Notes: a model not told the origin generated them from the sequence alone. A stretch of 56,714 nucleotides of DNA from Pseudomonadota bacterium (GCA_018241185.1 JAFEEH010000205.1:1-56714), one strand, 5' to 3'. Counted from the stretch's first letter, positions 27,210-36,599 are shown. Program-made: numbers and translations.

Positions 27210-29678
27210 TCAGGTGCCGGCGGGCAGCACCTGGCCCACGGTGGCCGAGGCCTTGGGCTCCGGCGCCGGCGGCGCAGCGCCCGGGGCCACTTCGGGTCGA
27301 TCGGCGCGTTCGGCCACCTCGTGCATGAGGTCGTCGGCCATGGCCTGCAGCAGCTTGGCGTCGCGTTCGCTGAACTCGCGCGGCTGCGTGTCCAGCAGGC
27401 ACAGCGAGCCGATGGCGCCGCCCTTCTTCGGCCGCAGCGGCGCACCGGCATAGAAGCGCAGCCCCTTGGCGGCAAGCATGGGGTTGGTGGCAAAGCGCGG
27501 GTCGCGCGCCACGTCGGGCACGACCAGCGGCCGGTTGTCGGCCACGACATGGCCGCAGATCGAATGGCTGCGCGGCATGTCGAGCTGGTCGGCGTAGCGC
27601 ACGGGCGCGTCGGCGCTGCCTTCGGGCGCGGGCAGTTCGCCATGAAAGCCGCGCACCTGCTGCACCTGCTCGTCGATGAAGCTGACCATGGCGGCCGGCA
27701 CGTCGAAGATGGCGGCGGCGCGCTTGGCGGTCTGTTCGAAGAGCTGCTGCAGCTGCGGGTCGGTGAGCACGCCGCTGGCGCGCAGCAGGGCCACGCGGGC
27801 GGCATCGTCCTCGGGCACCGGGGCGGGCTGCCATTCGTGCGACACGGTCTGCAGCAGCTTCTGCACATGCGTGACGGCCTCGACCACCGACGGCGCGACG
27901 GCGTCGGCGCCCAGCGCTTCGGCGGTGGCGGCATCGGCGCCGGCGGCCGCGTCGACGTTCCACAGGCCGAGCACGATGCGCACCTCGGGCCAGTGACGGC
28001 GCAGGCGCCGGCACAGCCGCTTGGCAGCAACCTGCGGCTCGGGCGAGAACCAGCCGACGAAGACGGCCTCGACGCCGCGCAGGTCGAGCCGGGCCAGGGC
28101 CTGCGGGTCGGCGGCCAGCGCGGCGTCGTGGGCGGCGGGCGTTCCGGCCAGGCCGAGCGCGTGCGCCACCATCTGGGCGGTGATGGCGTCCAGCTCCCAC
28201 TTGCCGCCCAGGCACAGCACGGCGGGGCGGGCGGCGGTGGCCATCGGCGTCACGGGGTGCTGGTCGCGCATCTCGTCGAGCAGCGATTCCATGCCGGTCA
28301 CGATGCGCAGGCGGTGCTGCGAGGTGGACGCGGTCTGGTAGTCGCTCACGGCCATGCGCAGCGCGGGCAGCGCGACCTCGTCGTAGAACTGCGGCACCGA
28401 GCCGGCCTCTTCGGTCAGCTGGTGGCTCAGTTCCACGGCCTCGTCCACGTCGCCGCCGAGCAGGCGCTGGTACACGCGCGTGGGCGCATCCAGCGCGGGC
28501 TGGCTGCCCAGCAGCACGTCGAGGAACTGCAGCGCCGGCAGGTTGCGCCCGAGCACCAGCAGGCACACGGTGAGCGGGGTCGACATGATCAGGCCCACCG
28601 GGCCCCACATCAGCGTCCAGAACGTGGCCGCGACGATGAGCGAGATGGCCGACAGCCCGGTGCTGGAGCCATACAGCCAGGGCTCGACGACGTTGTTGCT
28701 CACGAGCTCGAGCACGGCGATGAGGCCCAGCGTCCACAGCACCAGGCTCCAGCCGGGGTCGACCGCGAAGGCCAGGGTGAGCGGGAAGATCGCCGAGATC
28801 ATCGGCCCCACGTAGGGCACGTAGCGCATCACCGCGGCCAGCATGCCCCACAGGAAGGCGCCGGGCACGCCGATGAGCCACAGGCCCAGCGCCATCGGGA
28901 TGCCGTAGCTGAGGTTGACCCACAGCTGCATGATCAGGTAGCGCGAGATGCGGTCGCCGGCCTCGTCCATGGCGTCGGTGGTGCGCTGCAGGCTGCCGCC
29001 CATCAGGCGCACCAGGCGGTCGCGCAGGTCGAGCCGGTCCAGCAGCACCAGGATGACGAAGACCAGCACGATGCCCGCATCGACCAGCGGCCCGGCGATG
29101 CGGCCGATGACGTCCAGCGCCTGCTGCACCGGCGAGGCGGCGCGCTCCTTCACTTCCACCAGCTGCGCGGGCCGCTCGCCGCTGGCGGCAGGCGCGGGGG
29201 TGGCGAGCTTCTCGGTTTCGCGCTGGACGATGTCGACCGTCTTGGTCAGGCCGTCGAACATGCCGGGCGCGCGAATGGTTTCGCGCAGGCTGGCGAGCTT
29301 GCCGCGAATGGTGCTCTGGTAGGTCGGCAGTTCGGCGCTGAGGGCGCGCACCTCCCAGGTCATGAAGGCCGCCGAGCCGCCGATGACGCCCAGCGCCACC
29401 AGCACCACGCCCACGACGGCCAGCACCCGCGGCACGCCCCAGCGGCGCAGGCGCGAGACGGCGGGGTCGAGCACGAAGCCCAGCAGCACCGCCAGCGCCA
29501 GGGGCACGAGGATGTCGCGGCCCAGGTAGAGGCCGGCGATGACGAGCGCGGCGATGAGCATGCCGGCGGCGATGCGCACCACGCTCGCCCCGCGCTCGGG
29601 CGGCAGGGGGCGGAGATCGGCGAGGGGGCCGCTGGCCTCCGGAGCGGGGCGCGCGGCAGGCAGGGCGGGAATCGGCAT
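27210..29678 (-). CDS. AI-2E family transporter-like membrane protein with C-terminal Rossmann-like and GAF domains
   Basis: An 822-residue three-part protein. Residues ~30-400 form the AI-2E/PerM family membrane domain: hydrophobic spans in VVRIAAGMLIAALVIAGLYL, VLAVVGVVLVALGVIGG, IVLVFVILVLLDRLDLRDR, the YVPYVGPMISAIFP motif, and VVEPWLYGSSTGLSAISLI. Residues ~480-630 look like a nucleotide- or B12-binding-type Rossmann fold (PAVLCLGGKWELDAITAQMV, KRLCRRLRRHWPEVRIVLGL). Residues ~655-800 are a GAF domain (AAAIFDVPAAMVSFIDE, HSICGHVVADNRPLVVPDV, YAGAPLRPKKGGAIGSLCLL). The family exports or moves diverse solutes; here the cytosolic GAF part suggests a ligand- or redox-sensed transporter. Substrate unknown. 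Confidence 0.85.
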   Translation of the reverse strand: MPIPALPAARPAPEASGPLADLRPLPPERGASVVRIAAGMLIAALVIAGLYLGRDILVPLALAVLLGFVLDPAVSRLRRWGVPRVLAVVGVVLVALGVIGGSAAFMTWEVRALSAELPTYQSTIRGKLASLRETIRAPGMFDGLTKTVDIVQRETEKLATPAPAASGERPAQLVEVKERAASPVQQALDVIGRIAGPLVDAGIVLVFVILVLLDRLDLRDRLVRLMGGSLQRTTDAMDEAGDRISRYLIMQLWVNLSYGIPMALGLWLIGVPGAFLWGMLAAVMRYVPYVGPMISAIFPLTLAFAVDPGWSLVLWTLGLIAVLELVSNNVVEPWLYGSSTGLSAISLIVAATFWTLMWGPVGLIMSTPLTVCLLVLGRNLPALQFLDVLLGSQPALDAPTRVYQRLLGGDVDEAVELSHQLTEEAGSVPQFYDEVALPALRMAVSDYQTASTSQHRLRIVTGMESLLDEMRDQHPVTPMATAARPAVLCLGGKWELDAITAQMVAHALGLAGTPAAHDAALAADPQALARLDLRGVEAVFVGWFSPEPQVAAKRLCRRLRRHWPEVRIVLGLWNVDAAAGADAATAEALGADAVAPSVVEAVTHVQKLLQTVSHEWQPAPVPEDDAARVALLRASGVLTDPQLQQLFEQTAKRAAAIFDVPAAMVSFIDEQVQQVRGFHGELPAPEGSADAPVRYADQLDMPRSHSICGHVVADNRPLVVPDVARDPRFATNPMLAAKGLRFYAGAPLRPKKGGAIGSLCLLDTQPREFSERDAKLLQAMADDLMHEVAERADRPEVAPGAAPPAPEPKASATVGQVLPAGT

Positions 29679-30042
29679 CGACGGCCTCTTGTGCGTGTGA
29701 CAGCGAACTTTTCTTTCGATCGCTTATAGGCCAAAGCACAGGCGCGCCGTGTCGGCACCGGGCGCGATGCGTTGTGCATCGGCGACGGCGGCTGGGTGTG
29801 CGGGGCCACGGGGGCGGGCGCCGTGGCGTGGCGGCAGTGGCGTGGGATGCCAGGCGCCGTGCGCGCCGGTCGGCCAACGGATGCCTGCCGAGGGCGCGCG
29901 CGTCTCGACCCAAGACGTACGGCCGTGAAATTGCTAAGACAGTGCTTAGCAAAAATCAATAGAAAAAAAGGCTCAAGCGCCTGTCTGTCGGGCGCGAGCA
30001 GCTACTGAATTGATAGTAAGGTGAACCGCCGCGGTGCGCGGC
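29679..30042. other. Gene-free gap of about 360 bases
   Basis: Lies upstream of the AI-2E-type gene. It contains a TTTTCTTTCGATCGCTTATAGG stretch (29709-29730; possible promoter on the minus strand) and a family-A repeat at 29965-30020. Small ORFs here show no recognisable protein. Confidence 0.5.
29965..30020. repeat. Dispersed intergenic repeat, family A, copy 4
   Basis: Reads AAAGGCTCAAGCGCCTGTCT, then CGGGCGCGAGCAGCTACTG and AATTGATAGTAA. Ends 22 bases from the stop of the keto-deoxy-arabonate dehydratase gene. Confidence 0.75.
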
Positions 30043-30969
30043 TCAGCGCCCCCAGCGCAAGGCCAGCGCGCCCAGCCGCTGCGCCGTTTCGATCAGCAGT
30101 GCGCGGCTGTGCGGGTTGATCGGCGGCCAGGGCGCACGCGGCGCCTCGCAGTCGATGAAGCCGCCTTCCTTCATCAGCGCCTTCGCCGCCAGGAAGCCGC
30201 ACTGCCGGTTCTCGATGTTGATGAGCGGCAGCCAGCGCTCGTAGCCGGCAATGGCCTCGTCGCGCCGGCCGTCGCGGTAGGCATCGAGGATGGGGCGCAG
30301 CCCGTCGGGAAAGCCGCCACCGGTCATGGCGCCGGTCGCGCCGGCGTCCAGGTCGGGCAGCAGGGTGATGGCCTCTTCGCCGTCCCACGGGCCTTCGACG
30401 GCGTCGCCGCCCAGGCGGATCAGCTCGCGCAGCTTGGCGGCGGCACCCGCGGTCTCGATCTTGAAGTACGACACCTGCTCGATCTCGGTCGCCATGCGCG
30501 CGAGGAACGCGGCCGACAGCGGTGTGCCGGCGGCCGGTGCGTCCTGGACCATGATGGGGATGTTCACCGCGTCCGACAGCCGCGCATAGAAGTCGAAGAT
30601 CTGCGGCTCGGGCACGCGGAAGGTGGCGCCGTGGTAGGGCGGCATCACCATCAGCATGGCGGCGCCCATGTCCTGCGCGCGGCGGCTGCGCTCGGCGCAC
30701 ACCGCGGTGCTGAAGTGCGTGGTGGTCACGATCACCGGCACGCGGCCGGCCACGTGGTCGAGGATCGTGCGGGTGAGCACCTCGCGTTCCTCGTCCGACA
30801 GCAAAAACTGCTCGGAGAAGTTGGCCAGGATGCACAGGCCGTCGGAGCCGGCGTCGATCATGAAATCGACCGCGCGCTTCTGGCTGGGCAGGTCGAGCGC
30901 GCCGTCCTCGGTGAAGGTGGTCGGCACGACGGGGAACAGGCCGCGGTAGCGGGGGATGGAGAGTGACAT
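30043..30969 (-). CDS. araD: 2-keto-3-deoxy-L-arabonate dehydratase (DHDPS/NAL superfamily)
   Basis: Dehydrates L-2-keto-3-deoxyarabonate to alpha-ketoglutarate semialdehyde in the non-phosphorylating L-arabinose pathway; cytoplasmic TIM barrel of 308 residues. The Schiff-base lysine is Lys170 in SYFKIETAGAA. Segments such as GLFPVVPTTFTEDG, AGSDGLCILANFSEQF, MVQDAPAAGTPLS and GATGAMTGGGFPDGLRPI strongly match the Azospirillum enzyme from memory. The symbol follows the Azospirillum naming and is not the E. coli epimerase AraD. It lies at the 3' end of the minus-strand sugar cluster, behind the acid dehydratase and two ABC importers. 213 bases containing a REP palindrome separate it from the acid dehydratase. 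Confidence 0.88.
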   Translation of the reverse strand: MSLSIPRYRGLFPVVPTTFTEDGALDLPSQKRAVDFMIDAGSDGLCILANFSEQFLLSDEEREVLTRTILDHVAGRVPVIVTTTHFSTAVCAERSRRAQDMGAAMLMVMPPYHGATFRVPEPQIFDFYARLSDAVNIPIMVQDAPAAGTPLSAAFLARMATEIEQVSYFKIETAGAAAKLRELIRLGGDAVEGPWDGEEAITLLPDLDAGATGAMTGGGFPDGLRPILDAYRDGRRDEAIAGYERWLPLINIENRQCGFLAAKALMKEGGFIDCEAPRAPWPPINPHSRALLIETAQRLGALALRWGR

Positions 30970-31016
30970 AGGGTTGGGAATGGGTTGAACTCGGACCGTT
31001 TAGGCTGAAACCAGCA

Positions 31017-31076
31017 CCGTTCGGGCTGAGCTTGTCGAAGCCTCGCGCGGCGCTTCGACAGGCTCAGCGTGAACGG
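31017..31076. repeat. REP-like palindrome, copy 3
   Basis: CCGTTCGGGCTGAGC and TTGTCGAAGC on the left, GCTTCGACAGGCTCAGCG and TGAACGG on the right, around CTCGCGCGGC. It can form a long, near-perfect hairpin between the two dehydratase genes. A degraded GGACCGTTTAGGCTGAAACC piece precedes it (about 30992-31011). Confidence 0.92.
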
Positions 31077-31182
31077 GTTGGGGTGTGTTCGGGGGTGGGT
31101 TCAGCATGAACGGGTGGGGCTGGGTTCAGGTTGTGCGGCAAGTTGCGTCGGGTTGCTGGCGTAGCTCGTGCGCGCACCCACC

Positions 31183-32928
31183 TCAATGCGAATGGCGCGG
31201 CACCTCGGCCCCGCGGCAGCCGACGAGGAAGTCGAAGTCACAGCCCTCGTCGGCCTGCAGCACGTGCTGCACGTACAGGCCCGCATAACCGCCGCGCGGC
31301 TGGGTGTCGGCGGGCGCGGCGCGGTCAGCCAGGCGGCGCTCCAGTTCCTCGTCGGGGATGTCCAGGTGCAGCCGGCCGCCATCGCAGTCCAGCTCGATCC
31401 AGTCGCCGTCGCGCACCGCGGCCAGCGGGCCGCCGGCGGCGGCTTCGGGCGACACGTGCAGCACCACGGTGCCATACGCAGTGCCGCTCATGCGCGCGTC
31501 GGAGATGCGCACCATGTCCTTCACGCCTTGGCGCAGCAGCTTGGGCGGCAGGCCCATGTTGCCCACCTCGGCCATGCCGGGATAGCCGCGCGGGCCGCAG
31601 TTCTTCATCACCAGCACCGAGTCGGCATCGACGTCGAGCGACTCGTCGACGATGCGCGCCTTGTAATGCTCGAAGTCCTCGAACACCACGGCCCGGCCGC
31701 GGTGCTGCAGCAGCGCGGGTGTGGCGGCCGAGGGCTTGAGCACGGCGCCGCGCGGCGCCAGGTTGCCGCGCAGGATGCGCATGCCGCCATCGGCCACCAG
31801 GGGCTTGTCGAGCGGGCGGATGACCTCCTCGTCGTAGTTGGGTGCGTCCTTCACGTTGTCCCACAGCGTGCGGCCGTTGACGGTGAGCGCCTGCGGGTGC
31901 GGCAGCAGGCCGTGCTCGCCCAGGCGGCGCAGCACGGCGGGCAGGCCCCCGGCGTAGTAGAACTCCTCCATCAGGAAGCGGCCCGAGGGCATGAGGTCGA
32001 CCAGCGTGGGCGTGCCGGCGCCGATGCGCGTCCAGTCCTCCAGTTCCAGCGGCACGCCGATGCGCCCGGCGATGGCCTTGAGGTGGATCACCGCGTTGGT
32101 CGACCCGCCGATGGCCGCGTTGACACGGATCGCGTTCTCGAAGGCCTCGCGCGTGAGCACCTTCGACAGCGTGAGCCCTTCGAGTGCCATCTCCACCGCC
32201 CGCGCGCCCGACAGCTGCGCCAGCACGTAGCGCCGCGAATCGACGGCCGGGATCGCCGCGTTGTGCGGCAGCGAGGTGCCCAGCGCTTCGGCCATGCAGG
32301 CCATGGTCGACGCGGTGCCCATGGTGTTGCAGGTGCCGGCCGAGCGGCTCATGCCCGCCTCGGCGGCCAGGAACTGGTGCAGCTGGATCTCGCCGGCCTT
32401 GAGCGATTCGTGCAGCTGCCACACGGCCGTGCCCGAGCCGATGTTGCGGCCCTCGAGCTTGCCGTTGAGCATCGGCCCACCGGTGACGACGATGGCGGGG
32501 ATGTCGCAGCTGGCCGCGCCCATCAGCAGGGCGGGCGTGGTCTTGTCGCAGCCGGTGAGCAGCACCACGGCGTCGATGGGGTTGCCGCGGATGGCCTCTT
32601 CCACGTCCATGCTGGCCAGGTTGCGCGTGAGCATGGCGGTGGGCCGCAGGTTCGACTCGCCGTTGCTGAACACCGGGAACTCCACCGGGAAGCCGCCCGC
32701 CTCGGAGATGCCGCGCTTGACGTGCTCGGCGATCTTGCGGAAATGCGCGTTGCAGGGCGTCAGCTCCGACCAGGTGTTGCAGATGCCGATGATCGGCCGG
32801 CCGTCGAACTCGTGGTCGGGAATGCCCTGGTTCTTCATCCAGCTGCGGTACATGAAGCCGTTCTTGTCGGCCGTGCCGAACCATTCGGCAGAACGCAGCT
32901 TTTTCTTCGGGGTGGGGGTGTCGGGCAT
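31183..32928 (-). CDS. Sugar-acid dehydratase, IlvD/Edd family (L-arabinonate dehydratase type)
   Basis: Dehydrates an aldonic acid, most likely L-arabonate, to the 2-keto-3-deoxy acid using a [2Fe-2S] cluster and Mg2+. The 581-residue protein has cluster cysteines at Cys59 (NTWSELTPCN), Cys127 (LLTGCDKT) and Cys200 (AGTCNTMGTAS), the same numbering I recall for the Rhizobium L-arabinonate dehydratase. The C-terminal KNCGPRGYPGMAEVGNMGLP and ISDARMSGTAYGTVVLH segments are typical of the sugar-acid branch rather than IlvD. It precedes the keto-deoxy-acid dehydratase and follows the transporter genes on the same strand. D-xylonate or D-galactonate cannot be excluded as substrates. Confidence 0.9.
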   Translation of the reverse strand: MPDTPTPKKKLRSAEWFGTADKNGFMYRSWMKNQGIPDHEFDGRPIIGICNTWSELTPCNAHFRKIAEHVKRGISEAGGFPVEFPVFSNGESNLRPTAMLTRNLASMDVEEAIRGNPIDAVVLLTGCDKTTPALLMGAASCDIPAIVVTGGPMLNGKLEGRNIGSGTAVWQLHESLKAGEIQLHQFLAAEAGMSRSAGTCNTMGTASTMACMAEALGTSLPHNAAIPAVDSRRYVLAQLSGARAVEMALEGLTLSKVLTREAFENAIRVNAAIGGSTNAVIHLKAIAGRIGVPLELEDWTRIGAGTPTLVDLMPSGRFLMEEFYYAGGLPAVLRRLGEHGLLPHPQALTVNGRTLWDNVKDAPNYDEEVIRPLDKPLVADGGMRILRGNLAPRGAVLKPSAATPALLQHRGRAVVFEDFEHYKARIVDESLDVDADSVLVMKNCGPRGYPGMAEVGNMGLPPKLLRQGVKDMVRISDARMSGTAYGTVVLHVSPEAAAGGPLAAVRDGDWIELDCDGGRLHLDIPDEELERRLADRAAPADTQPRGGYAGLYVQHVLQADEGCDFDFLVGCRGAEVPRHSH

Positions 32929-32967
32929 GGCAGTGGCCTTCGGAGGCGGGGAGAAAGGACGGTGGCG

Positions 32968-34008
32968 TCAGCGCCGCGGCACGCGCGTGGCGATGAAGCG
33001 CTGCAGCAGGCAGAAGATGAAGAGCAGCACGCCCACCACGATGCGCGTCCACCAGGAGCTGAGCGTGCCGTCGAAGGCGATGAGGGTCTGGATGATCCCG
33101 AGCATGAGCACGCCGAACAGCGTGCCCGCCACGTAGCCCACGCCGCCCGAGAGCAGCGTGCCGCCGATCACCACGGCGGCGATGGCGTCGAGCTCCATGC
33201 CCACGGCGTGCAGGCCGTAGCCCGAGAGCATGTAGAAGGTGAAGATCACGCCCGCCAGGCTGGCGCAGAAGCCCGACAGCGCGTAGGCGCCCACCACGGT
33301 GCGGCGCACCGGCAGGCCCATGAGCCGCGCCGCCGCCTCGTTGCCGCCGATGGCGTACACCGTGCGGCCGAAGGGCGTGTAGTGGGCGACGAAGATGCCC
33401 GCGAGCAGCACCACGATCGCGATCACCGCGCCCACCGACAGCGACGCGCTCTCGCCCAGCGGCAGCCGCCACTGCGCGAGTTCGGTGTAGCCCTCCTGCG
33501 TGATGGCGATGGAGTCGATGCTGATGAGGTAGCACAGCCCGCGCGCCAGGAACATGCCGGCCAGCGTGACGATGAAGGGCTGCAGCCGGAAGCGTTCGAT
33601 CAGCCAGCCCATCACGGTGCCGAAGCCGGTGCCCATGACGAGCACCAGCGCGATGGCCGCGGCCGGGGGCCAGCCGCGGTGCTCGACCAGCGCCGCGACC
33701 ACCATGGTCGACAGCGCGATCACCGAGCCAACGGACAGGTCGATGCCGCCGGTGAGGATCACGAAGGTCATGCCCACCGCGACCACGATGAGGAAGGCGT
33801 TGTCGATCAGCAGGTTGAGGAACACCTGCGCCGAGAAGAAACCGTCGTAGCGCAGCGACCCGGCGGTGGCCACGCAAACGAAGAGCGCGATGGTGGCGGC
33901 CAGCGGCAGGTACTTGGGGTCGAGCCCGCGGCGGCGCGGGGCGCTTGCGGATGCCTTGGCGGCCACGGGCGCGGCGGCCGCGGGCAGGTGGGTGGTGGGC
34001 GTGTTCAT
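32968..34008 (-). CDS. yjfF: Sugar ABC transporter permease, YjfF type
   Basis: One of two permeases of a YtfQ-YtfR-YtfT-YjfF (galactofuranose-type) importer, 346 residues from the ATG at 34006-34008. It is hydrophobic throughout, with about ten spans; the BPD_transp_2 family motifs [39 protein letters not shown] and IAAVVIGGTLLSGGVGYVAG are clear. Its start overlaps the stop of the ytfT-like gene by 4 bases (ATGA). Confidence 0.9.
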   Translation of the reverse strand: MNTPTTHLPAAAAPVAAKASASAPRRRGLDPKYLPLAATIALFVCVATAGSLRYDGFFSAQVFLNLLIDNAFLIVVAVGMTFVILTGGIDLSVGSVIALSTMVVAALVEHRGWPPAAAIALVLVMGTGFGTVMGWLIERFRLQPFIVTLAGMFLARGLCYLISIDSIAITQEGYTELAQWRLPLGESASLSVGAVIAIVVLLAGIFVAHYTPFGRTVYAIGGNEAAARLMGLPVRRTVVGAYALSGFCASLAGVIFTFYMLSGYGLHAVGMELDAIAAVVIGGTLLSGGVGYVAGTLFGVLMLGIIQTLIAFDGTLSSWWTRIVVGVLLFIFCLLQRFIATRVPRR

Positions 34009-35060
34009 CGCAGCGCCCCCGGCGCGGGCCGCACGGCGATGGCGCGCACGGTGGCGCGGAACTCGGCCGACTGCAGCAGCATCACCGCGAACACCACGGC
34101 GGCTTTCACCACCAGATTGATCTCGGGCGGCACGCCCAGCGAGTAGATGGCGTAGGTCAGCGTCTGGATGATCAGTGCGCCGATCACGCTGCCCACCAGG
34201 CTGAAGCGTCCGCCGGTGAGCAGCGTGCCGCCCAGCGTCACGGCGAGGATGGCGTCGAGCTCCAGCAGCTGGCCGGCGTTGTTGCCGTCGGCGCTCTTCA
34301 CGTTCGAGCTGATGAGCAGGCCCGCCAGCCCCGCGCACAGCCCGCACACGGCGTACACCGCGAGCGTGAGCCGACGGGCGCGCACGCCCGCCACCCGCGC
34401 CGCCACCGGGTTGATGCCGATCGCCTGGATGAACAGGCCCAGCGCGGTGCGGGTGCACAGCACGAAGAGCAGCGCGAACACGGCACCGGCCACGAAGAGC
34501 GAGAAGGGCAGCCCCAGCAGGTAGCCGCCGCCGATGAAGAAGAAGGGCTTGTGGTAGATCGTGAGGATCTGCCCGTCGGTGACGAGCTGCGCCACGCCGC
34601 GGCCGGCCACCATGAGGATCAGCGTGGCGATGATGGGCTGCATGCCCGCGCCGGCCACCAGCACGCCGTTCCACACGCCGCACAGCAGCGCCACCGCCAG
34701 TGCCGCGGCCACCGCGGCCGCGAGGCCGAAGCGGGCGCCGCCGTCCACCGCGCCGCCGATCATCCAGGCCGCGACGGCGGCGCTGATGGCGACCACGGCG
34801 CCCACCGAGATGTCGATGCCGCGCGTGGCGATCACCAGCGTCATGCCCAGCGCCACCACCATCAGCGGCGCCGCGCGGTTGAGGATGTCGACCAGGCTGC
34901 CGTACAGGTGCCCGTCGCGCCACTCCAGGTGCAGGAAGCCGGGGTTGAAGGCCGCATTGACGGCCAGCAGCAGCGCCAGCGTGACCAGCGGCCAGGTCAG
35001 TCGGTGCTGCATCGCCCGCGCGAGCAGGCCGGGGCCGGAGGAGGGCGTGGTGTCAGGCAT
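34005..35060 (-). CDS. ytfT: Sugar ABC transporter permease, YtfT type
   Basis: Second permease of the YtfQRT-YjfF-type importer, 351 residues. It has the VIATRGIDISVGAVVAIS, FIQAIGINPVAARVAGV and ILAVTLGGTLLTGGRFSLVG motifs of the BPD_transp_2 family, and about ten hydrophobic segments. Its start overlaps the 3' end of the ATP-binding subunit gene by 8 bases and its stop overlaps yjfF by 4, so the three are translationally coupled. Confidence 0.9.
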   Translation of the reverse strand: MPDTTPSSGPGLLARAMQHRLTWPLVTLALLLAVNAAFNPGFLHLEWRDGHLYGSLVDILNRAAPLMVVALGMTLVIATRGIDISVGAVVAISAAVAAWMIGGAVDGGARFGLAAAVAAALAVALLCGVWNGVLVAGAGMQPIIATLILMVAGRGVAQLVTDGQILTIYHKPFFFIGGGYLLGLPFSLFVAGAVFALLFVLCTRTALGLFIQAIGINPVAARVAGVRARRLTLAVYAVCGLCAGLAGLLISSNVKSADGNNAGQLLELDAILAVTLGGTLLTGGRFSLVGSVIGALIIQTLTYAIYSLGVPPEINLVVKAAVVFAVMLLQSAEFRATVRAIAVRPAPGALR

Positions 35061-36594
35061 GTTGTGCCGCGATGAGTTCGTAGACCTCGTCTTCGGTGCT
35101 GCCGCCGGGCAGTTCGCCGACCTTGCGGCGGTCGTGCAGCACCACGATGCGATGCGCCACGCGCACGACTTCGGAGATCTCCGACGAGATGAAGAGCACC
35201 GCCATGCCGGCGTCGGCCAGGCGCAGGATCTGCGCCATGATTTCCTGCTTGGCCGCGACGTCGATGCCTCGCGTGGGCTCGTCGAGGATCAACAGGCGCG
35301 GCTCGATGGCCAGCCAGCGCGCGATGACGGCCTTCTGCTGGTTGCCGCCCGACAGCAGCGCGATGGGGGTGTCGGCGCTGTCGGTGCGGATGCCCAGCGC
35401 GGTGATGAAGCGCTCGGCCAGCCGGTCCTGCTCGGCGCGCGGCAGGAAGCGCCCGATGCCCATGCGCGCCTGAAGCGCCAGCACGATGTTCTCGCGCACC
35501 GACAGTTCGCCCACGATGCCGTCGGTCTTGCGCTCCTCGGGGCACAGCGCCAGGCCGTGCGCGATGGCGTCGGCCGGGTCGGCAAAACGCACGGTGCGGC
35601 CGTCGATCGCCAGGGTGCCGCGTTCGGCCGGCTCCAGGCCGAAGAGCAGGCGCGCCAGCTCGGTGCGGCCGGCGCCCAGCAGGCCGGCCAGGCCGACCAC
35701 CTCGCCGGGGCGGATCTGCAGGTCCAGCGGCTCGAGCAGGCCGCTCTGGCCGAAGCCCTGGGCCGACACCAGCGGCGGCGTGCCGCCGGCGGCCTGCGTC
35801 GGCGGCGGCCGGCGCGCGGCATCGGCGGCCAGTTCGCGCCCGAGCATGGCCGCGATCAGTGCGGGTGCCGGCAGTTGCGCCACCGGCCATTCGCCGACCC
35901 AGCCGCCGTTGCGCAGCACCGTGATGCGGTCCGACACCGCATACACCTGGTTCATGAAGTGGGTGACGAACAGGATCGCCAGGCCCTGCGCACGCAGCCG
36001 GCGCAGCACCTCGAACAGGCGCTGCACCTCGTCCTCGTCGAGGCTGGAGGTCGGCTCGTCGAGGATCAGCACGCGCGCATCCACCCCCAGCGCGCGGGCG
36101 ATGGCGACCATCTGCTGGACGGCCACCGGGTAGCTCGACAGCAGCCGGGTGACGTCAATGTCCAGCCCGATGCGCGCCAGCAGCGCGCGGGCGCCCTCGT
36201 TCACCGCCGCCCAGTCGATGCGGCCGGCGGCCAGCAGGCCCTTGCGCGGCTCGCGGCCGGCGAAGATGTTCTCGGCCACCGAGAGGTTGGGGCAGAGGTT
36301 CACTTCCTGGTAGACGGTGCTGATGCCCAGGCGCTGCGCGGCCAGCGGCGAGTCGGGCCGCACGGCGCGGCCGTTCAGCCTGATTTCGCCCGTGTCGGCG
36401 CCGAACACGCCGGTCACGATCTTGATGAGCGTGGACTTGCCGGCGCCGTTCTGCCCCATCAGCGCATGGATCTCGCCGGGGCGCAACGTGAGCCGCACGT
36501 CGTGCAGCACCTGCACCGTGCCGAAACGCTTGCCCAGGCCTTCCACCTCGAGCACTGGCGTGCTGGCGACCGGGGATGCGGCAGGCTCGGCCAT
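35053..36594 (-). CDS. ytfR: Sugar ABC transporter ATP-binding protein, YtfR type
   Basis: Double-ATPase subunit of the YtfQRT-YjfF-type importer, 513 residues from the ATG at 36592-36594. First half: Walker A GQNGAGKST, the signature replaced by YPVAVQQMVAIARAL, Walker [17 protein letters not shown]. Second half: degenerate Walker A GLLGAGRTE, signature [15 protein letters not shown], Walker [18 protein letters not shown]. This is the usual pattern of carbohydrate-uptake (CUT2) ATPases. It starts 5 bases downstream of the gguB-like gene, so the two transport systems share one transcript. Confidence 0.92.
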   Translation of the reverse strand: MAEPAASPVASTPVLEVEGLGKRFGTVQVLHDVRLTLRPGEIHALMGQNGAGKSTLIKIVTGVFGADTGEIRLNGRAVRPDSPLAAQRLGISTVYQEVNLCPNLSVAENIFAGREPRKGLLAAGRIDWAAVNEGARALLARIGLDIDVTRLLSSYPVAVQQMVAIARALGVDARVLILDEPTSSLDEDEVQRLFEVLRRLRAQGLAILFVTHFMNQVYAVSDRITVLRNGGWVGEWPVAQLPAPALIAAMLGRELAADAARRPPPTQAAGGTPPLVSAQGFGQSGLLEPLDLQIRPGEVVGLAGLLGAGRTELARLLFGLEPAERGTLAIDGRTVRFADPADAIAHGLALCPEERKTDGIVGELSVRENIVLALQARMGIGRFLPRAEQDRLAERFITALGIRTDSADTPIALLSGGNQQKAVIARWLAIEPRLLILDEPTRGIDVAAKQEIMAQILRLADAGMAVLFISSEISEVVRVAHRIVVLHDRRKVGELPGGSTEDEVYELIAAQHA

Positions 36595-36599
36595 CGTGC

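Noticed and set aside
27141-29729. An 862-codon plus-strand open frame opposite the AI-2E-type gene
   Set aside because: Composition rich in His, Gly, Gln and Arg without any domain is typical of an antisense shadow, while the minus strand has clear membrane and GAF domains.
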